A stretch of 64,000 bases of DNA from an uncultured Actinomycetes bacterium (GCA_903830655.1 CAIKUQ010000050.1:1-64000), one strand, 5' to 3'. Counted from the stretch's first letter, positions 47,886-58,718 are shown. Numbers and translations are program-made. The notes: generated from the letters alone by a model not told the origin.

Positions 47886-49117
47886 CAGTTCTCCCCCTTT
47901 GTTGTTCGCTGACGATAAAGACGGCTGGGCGTTGGGCGTTGGCCTACTTCGGGCAGTACCGACTCAGATCCCACGGTGCGGTCGGCTCCCAAACTGTAGG
48001 CGCGGGTCAGGACAAACCAACCCAGAATCACGGTACCCATCATCGAGATTCCCCACCAGCGATTGACTAAGAAGCCCGCCACAATGAGCATCCACCCCAA
48101 CGAAAGTGGGATGAGGCGCTTCCAGCCCAAGTCCATCAACTGGTCGTAGCGGAAACGAGGCAGCGCAGCCCGGAACCAGATGTAGCTAAAGGCGAAGGCG
48201 ACAGTCTTGCCGAGGAACCAGAGAATTGGAAAGACCCAGGCAAAGTGATGGATTGGCGGAATGTAACCAGCGGGGCCACCGAAGAACAGAGTCACCATGA
48301 TTGCCGACATCGTGATGGTGTTCATGAATTCGGCCAGGTAGAAGAGGGCGAATCGCAATGATGAGTACTCCGTGTTGAATCCCCCAACGAGCTCAGTCTC
48401 CGCTTCAACAACGTCAAATGGTGGTCGGTTTAGTTCCGCGGTAATGGCGATTAAGAAAACAACGAAGGGCACGACGCCTAGGCGAATGAGATTCCAGTGC
48501 CAAACACCGTGGGCCTGCGAGGTAACGATGTCGTGAGTGGAGAGCGATCCGGTAGCGAGAATGATCGTGACAATGGTCATTCCCAACGCTGCTTCGTAGG
48601 AGATCATCTGGGCCGAAGCGCGAACGGACGAAATGAGTGGATACTTAGATCCCGAGGCCCAACCAGCCAACATCACGCCGTAGACCGAGATGCCTGACAT
48701 GGCGAGCATGACGAGAATGCCCATAGGCGGGTTGGCGACTTGCAGCATCACGGTGTGTCCCGCAATGTGCAGCGTTCCACCAACGGGCACAATGGAAAAA
48801 GTGATGAGAGCTGGCACTAAGCACAGGTAGGGCGCCAGCTTAAAGACGAACCGATCAGCCTCGGCGGGAATCAGGTCCTCTTTAAAGAACAGCTTGATTC
48901 CGTCGGCCAACGTCTGTAGCAAACCAAATGGCCCCCAGCGTTGTGGTCCGATGCGACTTTGCATCTTCGAGATGACCTTGCGCTCAAACCAAATCATGAG
49001 AATGACCGCTCCCATAATTGAAGCAAAGCCCGCGACAATCTTGATGAGGGCAATCAAAATTACGACTGCAGTGATGCCGTGTGCGTAGAGCGGGTCTACA
49101 GAGGCCAGCCAGTTCAT
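47885..49117 (-). CDS. nuoH: NADH-quinone oxidoreductase subunit H
   Basis: 'WFERKVISKMQSRIGPQRWGPFGLLQTLADGIKLFFKED', 'AELNRPPFDVVEAETELVGGFNTEYS'. Confidence 0.97.
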   Translation of the reverse strand: MNWLASVDPLYAHGITAVVILIALIKIVAGFASIMGAVILMIWFERKVISKMQSRIGPQRWGPFGLLQTLADGIKLFFKEDLIPAEADRFVFKLAPYLCLVPALITFSIVPVGGTLHIAGHTVMLQVANPPMGILVMLAMSGISVYGVMLAGWASGSKYPLISSVRASAQMISYEAALGMTIVTIILATGSLSTHDIVTSQAHGVWHWNLIRLGVVPFVVFLIAITAELNRPPFDVVEAETELVGGFNTEYSSLRFALFYLAEFMNTITMSAIMVTLFFGGPAGYIPPIHHFAWVFPILWFLGKTVAFAFSYIWFRAALPRFRYDQLMDLGWKRLIPLSLGWMLIVAGFLVNRWWGISMMGTVILGWFVLTRAYSLGADRTVGSESVLPEVGQRPTPSRLYRQRTTKGEN

Positions 49118-51696
49118 GCCTTCTCCACCTCGACACGGGTGAGCGATTCGCCACTTTCAATCAATGGACGAACGAGGTCAGCGTTTTTTGAGTCACGCGC
49201 ACCCAAAGAAAGACAGCAGGTTCCGGGAACCGAGTTCTGTTCTTCCACAACTGTGAAGATGCTCTTCGCGCCGGCGGAGCTGACCCGAACTCGATCCCCA
49301 CTGGTGACGCCAAACTTCTTCGCTGTTTCGGGGTGGAAGGTGGCGGTACCGCTAGCGCGCAAGTTGTCAAAAGCGGCACTAGCTTGAACGGCCATTCCGT
49401 CGTCGTACAGGACCCGTGACACGACGAGGCGAATCTCGTTCGCTTTGGCGGTGGGGTTGAGTGTCGCCTCGACTGTCACGAGATCGCCCACCGACGCTTT
49501 TGTTACGGTCGAAATCGTTTCGATAGTGGTTGTCGCGACAGCGCCGGTCATGGTGCCGAGTCCAACTCTGCTCGCGGGCTGTACACCCGGGAAGGCGGAT
49601 GGGTCTAAAGGTCGAATGAGCGTCCCTTCGTTGGCGGCGTTAACGAGAAGCCCTTCGACACTTTGGCCACTCAACACCTTCCAAGTTGGGTAACCCGTCG
49701 TCGACTCAATGGTTTGAGCGGCCTGCTCGACTGAACTTAGGCCCAGGCTTTGTCCGAATTGTTCCGCCAACTCGCTCGCGATTGCTACGTCGTTCCACGC
49801 CGTTCCCGCAGCAACGACCTTGGCGTGGACTCCAAGGACACGGCCTTCGATATTGGTAAAGGTTCCGGTGCGCTCGTGGGCCACCAGCGCGGGTAACACC
49901 ACGTCAGCAAATTCGAGGGTTGCTCCCCCGTGTCCAGTTACTGCGACCACTGCAGCCTTCTTCAGTGCAGCCTTCGCAGCCTTCTGGTCGATCACGTTAC
50001 CAATGAGGCATCCTCCCGCAAGCACCAACGCTTTTTGTTGGCCACTAGCGAGTGCTTGGATCTGGGCCAAGGTCCCACGGCCGGTGCCGTTGTGAAATGA
50101 TCGTCCCGGACGAAGGTTTGGTGCGAGACCCATGTCTAGGGCTCCGTGAATATTTGAACGCCGTAAGGCCGAAAGAAATTTCGCCGCCGGGAACGATGCG
50201 CGAAGAGTTTGGATTGCGTTCTCAACGTACGAAGCATCCTCGGCCGCATTGGCTCGACCTACAACGAAGACAACACCGTCACCGGTGCCGATTAATTCGC
50301 GCGCGGCGTTAAGCGCATCACTCGAGGCTGGTGCGGTTCCCTTTTTGTCGACCAGGGCGCTGACCAAGGCGCTGACTTCACCGGGGCAAACGGGAATTGA
50401 AACGGTGGCGTGATCACTTAAGCCGGTGGCCAGGCTCTTGAATTCAACAAGCTTTTGCCCACGATGCACAACTGTTTCGCGCAAGCGGAGGAAAAGTATT
50501 GGCAATTCTTCACGGAGGTCTCCGGTCAGGGTAACGACAACACGAGCCTTGGTGGCCTCTTCAATCGTGGCCGAAGGCAGGCTCTGCAAGAGAAGTCCGT
50601 CGAATCCGTCCCCATACTGGGCGTCAATATTGTCAGTGCTCAGTACGCCACGGCCGAACCGCTCCCACGCAAATGCACCTTCGTTGGTGAGCGCAGCGCC
50701 ACCAATAATTCCTACCTCATCGGGTGACGAAACACTTAGTAGTGCCGCGGCCTTGGCGAGTGCGTCGCTCCAAGTGGTTGTCTGGAGTTTTCCATTAATT
50801 CGAATAAGCGGTTCGGTGATGCGAGTCTTAGGCGAGAGAGGGTCAACGCTTTCGGGGTTGGCGTCGACCGCTTCAATTGCGAAGCGACCCTTGTCGCACA
50901 TCCAACCATGGTTCACTGCTTCAGAGTCGAGTCCGAGAACGCGAGTAAGCCGGTTGCTCGATGACTGGACTGCGACCTGGCAGCCAACGGCGCAGTTCGT
51001 GCAAGTACTCTCAACCTGATCTAAGTCCCACGGACGAGCGGTGAAGCGATAGGGCTTCGCCGTAAGTGCGCCTACGGGGCAGATTTGAACAGTGTTGCCG
51101 GAGAAGACTGAGTCGAAGGGGTGCGCGGGATCGGGGGCAACTTCAATCATGTCACCACGACCCGAGAAGGCGATTTCGTTGTCGCCCGCAACTTCACTAG
51201 CGAATCGGGTGCAGCGCGAACACTGAATGCAGCGCTCACGGTCTAAGAGTACGTTTTCTCCAATCGAGATTGGCTTAGCGAAGTGGCGCTTTTCTTCGAT
51301 GAAACGAGTCTCTCCAGATCCGTGCGCCAAAGTTTGGTCTTGGAGTGGGCACTCGCCACCCTTGTCACATACTGGGCAATCGAGCGGGTGGTTAGCGAGC
51401 AAGAACTCGAGAACGCCATCTTGCGCCTTTTTCACCTTGGGAGAATCGGTGATGACATTCATTCCTTCGTTAACTTTGAGATAACAAGCGGGCTGCAGGG
51501 TTGCGCCCCGAGGGCCATCAACTTCAACTAAGCACATGCGACACACCCCCACCGGCTCCATACGGGGGTGGTAACAAAAGCGTGGCACGTACGTTCCCGC
51601 TCGCTCGGCGGCGGCAATCAACAGCTCGCCCGGCTCCGCCTCAATAGCTCGGCCGTCAATGGTGATGGAAACGGATGTACGGGTCATCTCAGACAT
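49114..51696 (-). CDS. nuoG: NADH-quinone oxidoreductase subunit G (start trimmed to MSEMTRTSV)
   Basis: [2Fe-2S] ferredoxin, 'GGECPLQDQTLAHG', 'CIQCSRCTRFASEVAG', molybdopterin-like domain. Confidence 0.95.
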   Translation of the reverse strand: MSEMTRTSVSITIDGRAIEAEPGELLIAAAERAGTYVPRFCYHPRMEPVGVCRMCLVEVDGPRGATLQPACYLKVNEGMNVITDSPKVKKAQDGVLEFLLANHPLDCPVCDKGGECPLQDQTLAHGSGETRFIEEKRHFAKPISIGENVLLDRERCIQCSRCTRFASEVAGDNEIAFSGRGDMIEVAPDPAHPFDSVFSGNTVQICPVGALTAKPYRFTARPWDLDQVESTCTNCAVGCQVAVQSSSNRLTRVLGLDSEAVNHGWMCDKGRFAIEAVDANPESVDPLSPKTRITEPLIRINGKLQTTTWSDALAKAAALLSVSSPDEVGIIGGAALTNEGAFAWERFGRGVLSTDNIDAQYGDGFDGLLLQSLPSATIEEATKARVVVTLTGDLREELPILFLRLRETVVHRGQKLVEFKSLATGLSDHATVSIPVCPGEVSALVSALVDKKGTAPASSDALNAARELIGTGDGVVFVVGRANAAEDASYVENAIQTLRASFPAAKFLSALRRSNIHGALDMGLAPNLRPGRSFHNGTGRGTLAQIQALASGQQKALVLAGGCLIGNVIDQKAAKAALKKAAVVAVTGHGGATLEFADVVLPALVAHERTGTFTNIEGRVLGVHAKVVAAGTAWNDVAIASELAEQFGQSLGLSSVEQAAQTIESTTGYPTWKVLSGQSVEGLLVNAANEGTLIRPLDPSAFPGVQPASRVGLGTMTGAVATTTIETISTVTKASVGDLVTVEATLNPTAKANEIRLVVSRVLYDDGMAVQASAAFDNLRASGTATFHPETAKKFGVTSGDRVRVSSAGAKSIFTVVEEQNSVPGTCCLSLGARDSKNADLVRPLIESGESLTRVEVEKA

Positions 51697-52993
51697 GCGT
51701 GCAACCTCCGTTTTCGACGTGCTCAATGAACTCGTTTCGGAACATCGAAATAGCCGAGTGCACCGCCGATGGAATTGATGGGCCCAGCACGCAAATGGTG
51801 GTCTGCTGTGGCGGCCAGGTGAGTCCGGGCGAGATGTTGTCGCACAGGTCAAGAACCAGATCAATGTCTTCCATGCGACCGCCACCGTGTTCGAGCCGGT
51901 ACATAACGCGCTCAATCCAACCGCTGCCTTCACGACATGGCGTGCACTGGCCACAGGATTCGCGGGAGAAGAATTTCGTGATCCGCCAAGCAGCGCGAAC
52001 CATGCACTGGTCTTCGTCGAGAACCACGACCGAACCAGACCCAAGCATCGAGCCCTTACTCGCTACCTCATCGGCACCGAGTGGCACGTCGAGCAGGTCC
52101 TCGCCAAACCACGGGGCCGAAACGCCACCGGGGATGATGGCCTTGACCTTCTTATTACCGGGAATACCTCCACCCAGAGCGGGATCAAAAATCAGGTCAC
52201 GGAAGGTGTTCTTGACCATTTCAATTTCGAAGACCCCGGGGTTAACCACATTGCCCGCCAGCGCGAAGAGGCGCGTACCGGTGGAGTGACCTTCGCCCAA
52301 GGCCGCAAAAGCGGCACCGCCATGAGAAATAATCCAAGGCAAGTTCGACATGGTCTCGACGTTGTTCACAACCGTTGGCTCACCATAGAGTCCGTTCACC
52401 GCTGGGAAGAAGGGGGGTTTGATGCGAGGGAATCCACGCTTGCCCTCTAGTGCTTCGAGCAGCGAGGTTTCTTCTCCACAGATGTAGGCCCCCGCTCCAG
52501 GGTGCACGACGATGTCGAGTGAGAAAGAGGTGCCCAGAATATTTTCACCAAGGACGCCGTGCTGGTACGCCTCGTTCACCGCAGCTTGGAGGCGCTCGAG
52601 ACCTAGCGCAAACTCGCCACGCAAGAAGATGAAGGCTTGCGTTACTTGGAGTGCGAAGGCGGCAATGATGACCCCCTCAACCAATTGGTGAGGGTCTCGC
52701 TCGACGAGATAGTGGTCCTTGAATGTGGCGGGCTCTGACTCGTCACCATTGACCACGAGGTAGGACAAGGGTGCGCGACGAAGCATCGACCACTTGCGTC
52801 CGGCCGGAAAGCCCGCACCTCCACGACCGAGCAACGAGGCCACGTCCACTTCGGCACAAACCTTTTCAGGGTTCATCTTGAGGGCTTTCTTCAGCCCCTC
52901 ATAACCACCAGTCGCTAAGTAGCGCTTCAGGGTGTGAGAGTCTTCGAAATCTCGTCGCGACGAAACAATCAGGGGGGAGGTCAAGACAGCCAT
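51689..52993 (-). CDS. nuoF: NADH-quinone oxidoreductase subunit F
   Basis: 'GRGGAGFPAGRKWSML', 'ESCGQCTPCREGSGW'. Confidence 0.97.
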   Translation of the reverse strand: MAVLTSPLIVSSRRDFEDSHTLKRYLATGGYEGLKKALKMNPEKVCAEVDVASLLGRGGAGFPAGRKWSMLRRAPLSYLVVNGDESEPATFKDHYLVERDPHQLVEGVIIAAFALQVTQAFIFLRGEFALGLERLQAAVNEAYQHGVLGENILGTSFSLDIVVHPGAGAYICGEETSLLEALEGKRGFPRIKPPFFPAVNGLYGEPTVVNNVETMSNLPWIISHGGAAFAALGEGHSTGTRLFALAGNVVNPGVFEIEMVKNTFRDLIFDPALGGGIPGNKKVKAIIPGGVSAPWFGEDLLDVPLGADEVASKGSMLGSGSVVVLDEDQCMVRAAWRITKFFSRESCGQCTPCREGSGWIERVMYRLEHGGGRMEDIDLVLDLCDNISPGLTWPPQQTTICVLGPSIPSAVHSAISMFRNEFIEHVENGGCTHV

Positions 52994-53613
52994 TACTTTT
53001 GTTCCTTCGCCACGCGAGCATCTCGAGCCTTTAGAGTCTTCGCCCGAGCCTCCACCACTTCGTGCTCGTTAGTACGAAGTCCACCATCGCGGCGAACTCG
53101 AATAAGCGTCCCGTGAGGTGGAATCTCTTCGTCACGCTTACCCTCACGAATTTCACCGATCATGGCGTCAAAGGCGTCGGGAGTGGTGGTGCGAACATAT
53201 CGGTGGTTGACCTGGACGCACGGTGCGATATTGCAATCGGCGAGACATTCGGTCTCTTCCAAGGTAAACATGCCATCTGTCGAGGTGCCCCCTACCGCAC
53301 AACCAAGCTTCTTGCTCGCGTGCTCGAGGAGCTCTTCCCCACCAGCAATCAAGCAAGCAATATTCGTGCAGACCCCAACTACGTACTTGCCTACAGGCTC
53401 TAAGTGAAACATGTCATAGAAAGCGGCGGTACCACGAACATCAGCCGGTGTGGTGCCCGTCATAGTGGCCACCTCTTCGATGCCCGCTTCGCTTAAGTAG
53501 CCATCTTGTTCTTGGGCCAAGTGCAGTAACGGCAGCATCGCCGAACGGCGCCGCGGATAGAGCGTGAGCAATTGATCCGCTCGCTTTTGAATATCGGTGC
53601 CGAAATAACTCAT
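52993..53613 (-). CDS. nuoE: NADH-quinone oxidoreductase subunit E
   Basis: [2Fe-2S] ligands 'CTNIAC' and 'CLADC'. Confidence 0.95.
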   Translation of the reverse strand: MSYFGTDIQKRADQLLTLYPRRRSAMLPLLHLAQEQDGYLSEAGIEEVATMTGTTPADVRGTAAFYDMFHLEPVGKYVVGVCTNIACLIAGGEELLEHASKKLGCAVGGTSTDGMFTLEETECLADCNIAPCVQVNHRYVRTTTPDAFDAMIGEIREGKRDEEIPPHGTLIRVRRDGGLRTNEHEVVEARAKTLKARDARVAKEQK

Positions 53614-54959
53614 CGGTCGACCTCACCCATAATTGGGTCCACGGTGGAAATAACGGTGATGGCGTCTGAGAGCGAGCCGCCACGCATGAGCAGAGGAATT
53701 GCTTGCAGGTTCACAAAGCTAGGTCCGCGCACGTGCAGTCGGTAGGGCTTGGAAGACCCGTCTGAGACCAGGTAGCAACCCAACTCTCCTCGAGGAGACT
53801 CAACAGCCGAATACACCTCGCCCACAGGCACTTGCATGCCTTCGGTGAATAGTTTGAAGTGGTGAATCAATGCTTCCATTGACTCACCAATTCGTGCGCG
53901 TGGTGGTGGAGTCACCTTGGGATCTTGAACTCGATAGTCACCCTTGGGCATCATGTCCAGACACTGGCGAACAATTTTTACCGATTCGCGAATCTCATTG
54001 AGGCGGATTGCGTAGCGGTCAAAGTTATCACCGTAGGTTCCAACAATGACGTCGAACTCGACTTGGTCGTAGGCCAAGTAGGGCATCGCTCGACGCAAGT
54101 CCCAAGCGACGCCGGTCGAGCGAAGCACCGGTCCAGTAACGCTGAGGGCAATGGCCTCTTCGGCAGTAATGGGGGCCACTCCAACCATGCGCTCACGGAA
54201 GATTGGTTGACCGGTCAGCAACTGGTCGTACTCGTAGGTGCGAGCATCGATGGTTTCGCAGATCACCGCGACGTCATCTTGCCAACCATCGGGCAAGTCA
54301 GCGGCCACGCCACCGGGGCGAACGTAGTTCAGGTTGAGGCGCAATCCGGCGGTCTTTTCAAAAAAGGCCAGTACTAATTCACGCTCACGGAAGCCGTAGA
54401 TCATCATCGAAGTCGCGCCCAAGTCCATACCGTTTGTGGCCATCCACACCAGGTGCGAGACGATGCGGTTGAGCTCGGCCATCATCATGCGAATCCAAAT
54501 GGCGCGCTCAGGTACTTCAATGCCGAGGAGTTTTTCCACTGCCATGGAGTAGTTCAGTTCGTTGGCAATCGGACTCACGTAGTCCATGCGCGTGACGTTC
54601 GTCGCGCCTTGGGTGTAGGTGAGCTGCTCTCCAGTCTTTTCCATCCCGGTGTGCAGATACCCAATAACGGGCTTGGTGCGAAGGACAAACTCTCCATCGA
54701 GTTCGAGCATGAGTCGCAACACACCGTGGGTCGAGGGGTGTGCGGGACCCATGTTGATAATCATTGTCTCGTCATCTTGACGATCGAAGTCCACGTCATT
54801 GGGGTCTAAGGTCAGGCCACTGACACGCAGCACCGAACCAACCTCGCGACCGAGTTCATCCTTGGAGGTCTCACTTCGCGATTGAAGGCCCTGGGCTCCC
54901 TCGGATGTTTCAACGACCAAGAGGTCTGGTCGAGGTGCGGTACGAATTCTGTCGGTCAT
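53610..54959 (-). CDS. nuoD: NADH-quinone oxidoreductase subunit D (start trimmed to MTDRIRT)
   Basis: 'MIINMGPAHPSTHGVLRLMLELDGE', 'DLPDGWQDDV', 'PRGELGCYLVSDGSSKPYRLHVRGPSF'. Confidence 0.96.
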   Translation of the reverse strand: MTDRIRTAPRPDLLVVETSEGAQGLQSRSETSKDELGREVGSVLRVSGLTLDPNDVDFDRQDDETMIINMGPAHPSTHGVLRLMLELDGEFVLRTKPVIGYLHTGMEKTGEQLTYTQGATNVTRMDYVSPIANELNYSMAVEKLLGIEVPERAIWIRMMMAELNRIVSHLVWMATNGMDLGATSMMIYGFRERELVLAFFEKTAGLRLNLNYVRPGGVAADLPDGWQDDVAVICETIDARTYEYDQLLTGQPIFRERMVGVAPITAEEAIALSVTGPVLRSTGVAWDLRRAMPYLAYDQVEFDVIVGTYGDNFDRYAIRLNEIRESVKIVRQCLDMMPKGDYRVQDPKVTPPPRARIGESMEALIHHFKLFTEGMQVPVGEVYSAVESPRGELGCYLVSDGSSKPYRLHVRGPSFVNLQAIPLLMRGGSLSDAITVISTVDPIMGEVDR

Positions 54960-55450
54960 CGTGGACCCGGTGCTTCTTTGAATTGGACCGGAACTCGACC
55001 AACCCCGTAGTCCTTGCGCAAGGGGTGGCCCTCCCAATCCTCGGGCATCAAGATGCGAGTCATGTCCGGGTGCTTGGAAAACAAGATGCCGAACATGTCA
55101 TAGGCCTCGCGCTCCATCGCTTCCACCCCGGGATAGAGGTCAAAGAGCGAAGCCACTTCAGGGTTGTCGGTACCTGCTTGTACCCGGATGCGCACACGTT
55201 CTTTTTTCACCATATTTAGGAGATTCACCACCACTTCAAAGCGAGTAGCCACCACTCCTTCGGGCAAAGGTCGGTCCATCTGTTCGAGATAATCCACGCC
55301 ACACACGTCAATGGCCATTTGAAAACCAGCGTTCTTAAAGGCACGGACCAACTTGGGGTACTGCTCGATGGTCGCAAAGCACAAGAGGTCGCAGGCCAGT
55401 CCCTCACTGGTGATTACCCCTTCAGGGCTCCGCGCGGGTAGGGCAATCAC
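54956..55450 (-). CDS. nuoC: NADH-quinone oxidoreductase subunit C
   Basis: '[42 protein letters not shown]'. Confidence 0.96.
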   Translation of the reverse strand: MIALPARSPEGVITSEGLACDLLCFATIEQYPKLVRAFKNAGFQMAIDVCGVDYLEQMDRPLPEGVVATRFEVVVNLLNMVKKERVRIRVQAGTDNPEVASLFDLYPGVEAMEREAYDMFGILFSKHPDMTRILMPEDWEGHPLRKDYGVGRVPVQFKEAPGPR

Positions 55451-56010
55451 TTTGGGGTACCGAGTCGCACAGAAACTGGAACCTCGGGGGTCCAGTTGCC
55501 GTTGTCGTGACCGAGGTGTGTGGGTGTACCACTCTCGCGACGTTTCATGATCTCACCGGTACGAATCTGTTCGTGCAAGGTCAAAATCGCGTGCATCAGA
55601 GTTTCGGGGCTGGGGGGACAACCCGGGGCGTACACGTCCACGGGAACAATTTGGTCTACCCCTTGCACAATGGCGTAGTTATTGAACATGCCACCGGTCG
55701 AGGCGCACACTCCCATGGAGATGACCCACTTTGGCTCCATCATCTGGTCGTACACCTGGCGCAACACGGGGGCCATCTTTTGTGACACGCGACCGGCCAC
55801 AATCATCAAGTCTGCTTGGCGCGGTGAGTTACGGAACACTTCCATGCCATATCGAGAGAGGTCGTAGTCCGCAGCTCCCGCGGCCATCATCTCAATAGCG
55901 CAACAAGCCAGTCCAAAGGTGGCGGGCCACACACTCGCACGTCGAGCCCACTTAACAAGGTCCTCGATGCGACCGGTAAGGAAATTGTGTTGGAGATCTT
56001 CTAGGGCCAT
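55447..56010 (-). CDS. nuoB: NADH-quinone oxidoreductase subunit B
   Basis: '[14 protein letters not shown]', '[37 protein letters not shown]'. Confidence 0.97.
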   Translation of the reverse strand: MALEDLQHNFLTGRIEDLVKWARRASVWPATFGLACCAIEMMAAGAADYDLSRYGMEVFRNSPRQADLMIVAGRVSQKMAPVLRQVYDQMMEPKWVISMGVCASTGGMFNNYAIVQGVDQIVPVDVYAPGCPPSPETLMHAILTLHEQIRTGEIMKRRESGTPTHLGHDNGNWTPEVPVSVRLGTPK

Positions 56011-56459
56011 CAGGCCACCTTCTTCGCTTCTACGGTGATACGACGAATCGTTGAGTTTGAGTCGCGCGCGGGCATACCCGGGACCAAGTGTTTAACCGGA
56101 CCCCAGGAGAGGGCTCCTTCACTTACTAAGAACAACAGTGCGCCAAAGACGGTGAGCGAGAAGAGCAATACTTCGACGAGGCCGAAAGCTCCGAGTTCGC
56201 GGAAGACCACGGCGAAGGGGTACATGAAAACAACCTCGATGTCAAAGATGACAAAGATCATGGCCACGAGATAGAAGCGCACTGGGAAACGGTGCGGTGG
56301 CTCAATTTCAGGAACGATGCCACATTCGTAGGGCGCGAGTTTGGCGTCGTAGGGTCGCTTATGGGGTGCCAGCAAGGCTGAGGCCACGAAGGAGCCGGAG
56401 GCAAAAAGGACACCAACCACTAAGAGGCCCAGTAGGGGGATGTACTGTTCCACGCTCAT
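56010..56459 (-). CDS. nuoA: NADH-quinone oxidoreductase subunit A
   Basis: '[43 protein letters not shown]'. Confidence 0.96.
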   Translation of the reverse strand: MSVEQYIPLLGLLVVGVLFASGSFVASALLAPHKRPYDAKLAPYECGIVPEIEPPHRFPVRFYLVAMIFVIFDIEVVFMYPFAVVFRELGAFGLVEVLLFSLTVFGALLFLVSEGALSWGPVKHLVPGMPARDSNSTIRRITVEAKKVA

Positions 56460-56529
56460 CAGGTTTATCAGAATTAGCGAAGAGGCCGCAGCAGATTGGC
56501 CCGAGGTTTTTGCCCTCTAGGCTGTCACG

Positions 56530-57867
56530 GTGACTTTGCTTAAAGAGGTGCTCGCCACCAACGCCACCTATGACGTTGTCGTCGTGGGTGCTGGGCCGAG
56601 TGGCTCGGCTACCGCCTACTGGTTGGCTTCGGCGGGCTGGAAGGTCTGTTTGGTCGAAAAAAAGCACTTCCCCCGCGAAAAGACCTGCGGCGACGGACTG
56701 ACTCCGCGCTCGGTTTACCAACTCGAAGAGATGGGCTTGGGACCAGAGCTCGTCAAGCACGGCCACCGCTACGACGGACTGCGCGCCTTTGGTTTTGGGG
56801 CGAGTCTTGAGATGAAGTGGCCCGAGCATCCGGTCTTTCCAAACTACGGGTACACCATCACTCGCTTTGACCTCGACGGACTAGTCGCCCAGCACGCCCA
56901 GGCTAAGGGCGCGACCTTATTAAACGGTGTGGAAGTCGTAGACCTCCTCAACCCGTACGAAGGTCCGGCGGGACAACTCAAGGGTGCGCAGGGTGTTTTG
57001 GTACACGAAAAAGAAACCGACACGTCCGGTGAGATTCGTGCTCATTACGTAGTCGTGGCCGATGGACAAAACTCACGCATCGGTCGATCACTCGGCACAT
57101 CGCGAAATCGCGAGTGGCCGATGGGGCTAGCGCTTCGCGGTTACTACACCTCAGATCGTCACGACGAACCTTGGATTGATTCGCATCTCGACATTCGCGA
57201 CTCCAACGGAAAAGTTGTTCCGGGCTATGGCTGGATCTTTCCCCTCGGTGATGGTCGGGTAAATGTCGGAGTGGGCCTGCTTTCAACGGCCGGTGCGTGG
57301 AAGGGTGTTAACACCACCAAACTCCAGGAATATTTCGTAAACCAAACCTCCGAGGCCTGGGGGCTCAACGAAGAGACCTGCTTGGGACCAGCCACGGGAG
57401 GTCGCTTGCCGATGGGTTTAGCCGTTGGACCAGGTCGTGGCCCTAATACTCTGTGCGTAGGTGATGCGACGGGGACCATTAACCCCTTTAATGGTGAAGG
57501 TATCGCTTACGGTTACGAATCGGGCCGCATTGCCGCAGGCGTTATTGGCGAAGCGCTCGCCAGTGATGACCCTCGTGAACTTGGACTCTACGAAACTCGC
57601 ATTGAAGAGGCCTACGGCGAGTACTACAAGGTGGCTCGAGCATTCGTGCGCATCATCTCTGAACCAAAGATTTTGGCCGCCTGTGTTGGCGTCGGCCTAC
57701 GCATTGAACCCATGATGAACCAGTTGCTGCGCATCATGGCGAATCTGATGCGCAACGAGGGCAAGGGTCCTGCCGAATGGGGTTTTAGCGGTCTGTCAAA
57801 ATTGGTTGATGTTATTCCCGAGCGCGCCTATGCGCTGCTGCTCGGCGATGTGAGTTCGGAAGCGTAA
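56530..57867 (+). CDS. Geranylgeranyl reductase-family FAD oxidoreductase (possible menaquinone reductase)
   Basis: 'YDVVVVGAGPSGSATAYWLASAGWKVCLVEKKHFPREKTCGDGLTPRSV', 'GDATGTINPFNGEGIAYGYESGRIAA'. Confidence 0.88.
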   Translation: MTLLKEVLATNATYDVVVVGAGPSGSATAYWLASAGWKVCLVEKKHFPREKTCGDGLTPRSVYQLEEMGLGPELVKHGHRYDGLRAFGFGASLEMKWPEHPVFPNYGYTITRFDLDGLVAQHAQAKGATLLNGVEVVDLLNPYEGPAGQLKGAQGVLVHEKETDTSGEIRAHYVVVADGQNSRIGRSLGTSRNREWPMGLALRGYYTSDRHDEPWIDSHLDIRDSNGKVVPGYGWIFPLGDGRVNVGVGLLSTAGAWKGVNTTKLQEYFVNQTSEAWGLNEETCLGPATGGRLPMGLAVGPGRGPNTLCVGDATGTINPFNGEGIAYGYESGRIAAGVIGEALASDDPRELGLYETRIEEAYGEYYKVARAFVRIISEPKILAACVGVGLRIEPMMNQLLRIMANLMRNEGKGPAEWGFSGLSKLVDVIPERAYALLLGDVSSEA

Positions 57868-57869
57868 GG

Positions 57870-58718
57870 ATGCTGGCGACCTTCATCATCTTCCTTCGTG
57901 AAGGCATCGAAGCATCACTCATCATCTCTATCTTGCTCACCTATCTTCAGAAAACTGGTCAAGAGCAATATCGGCGTGACGTATTTATTGGAGTCGCCAG
58001 CGCCCTCCTTCTTACGGTTGTTGGTGGTTCGGCGTTGTACTTCACCGTGAGTACCTATTCCGGCTCTCGTTTCCAGCAGATCTTCGAAACCTTCACCTTC
58101 CTTGTGGCGGCCATCTTCCTCACCTTGATGACGCTGTGGATGCAACGGCACTCCAAGCAAATGCGTGGGGAGTTGACCCAGCAATCTGAACTGGCCATCT
58201 CGAAGGGTGGCCGCTTCTCCATGGGGCTATTGGCCTTCCAGTCGGTTGGTCGCGAAGGCCTCGAAACAATGGTCTTTACCCTGGCCATCCTTTTTGCCAA
58301 TTCGCACCAGAGCGCGGCCCCACTACAAAACCGACTTCTTATTGTTGGCGGTGCCTTAGGACTAGCGGTAGCGATTGGGGTGGCGTACGCCATCTTCAAA
58401 CTCGGCGCCAAGGTCAATCTCGGCTTGTTCTTTAAGGTGATCGGCGCCTTCTTGATGCTCTGTGCGGCGGGACTTATCGCTGATGCGGTTGAAAATCTTC
58501 AGCGCCTGGGCTGGGTCACCCTTGGCAACCACACTCTGTGGAATACCTCAGGAATTATCAGTGAACACTCCAATGTAGGAGATGTGTTGCACCAGTTCTT
58601 GGGGTACGCCGAGCAACCAACGAGTCTGCAAGTACTGATGTGGGCCCTCTACCTAGTCGGCACCATCTTGGCCTTTCGCCGATACGGTCAGCGCCAGAAA
58701 AACCCCACGACGGTTTAA
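57870..58718 (+). CDS. FTR1-family iron permease (EfeU-like)
   Basis: Two REGxE motifs: 'FLREGIEASLIISILLTYL' and 'VGREGLETMVFTLAI'; 7 TM. Confidence 0.88.
   Translation: MLATFIIFLREGIEASLIISILLTYLQKTGQEQYRRDVFIGVASALLLTVVGGSALYFTVSTYSGSRFQQIFETFTFLVAAIFLTLMTLWMQRHSKQMRGELTQQSELAISKGGRFSMGLLAFQSVGREGLETMVFTLAILFANSHQSAAPLQNRLLIVGGALGLAVAIGVAYAIFKLGAKVNLGLFFKVIGAFLMLCAAGLIADAVENLQRLGWVTLGNHTLWNTSGIISEHSNVGDVLHQFLGYAEQPTSLQVLMWALYLVGTILAFRRYGQRQKNPTTV

Noticed and set aside
49114-52044. Long nuoG ORF extending to 52044
   Set aside because: The extra N-terminus (MGLVRSWFSTK...) overlaps nuoF out of frame; ferredoxin domain begins at MSEMTRTSV (51696).
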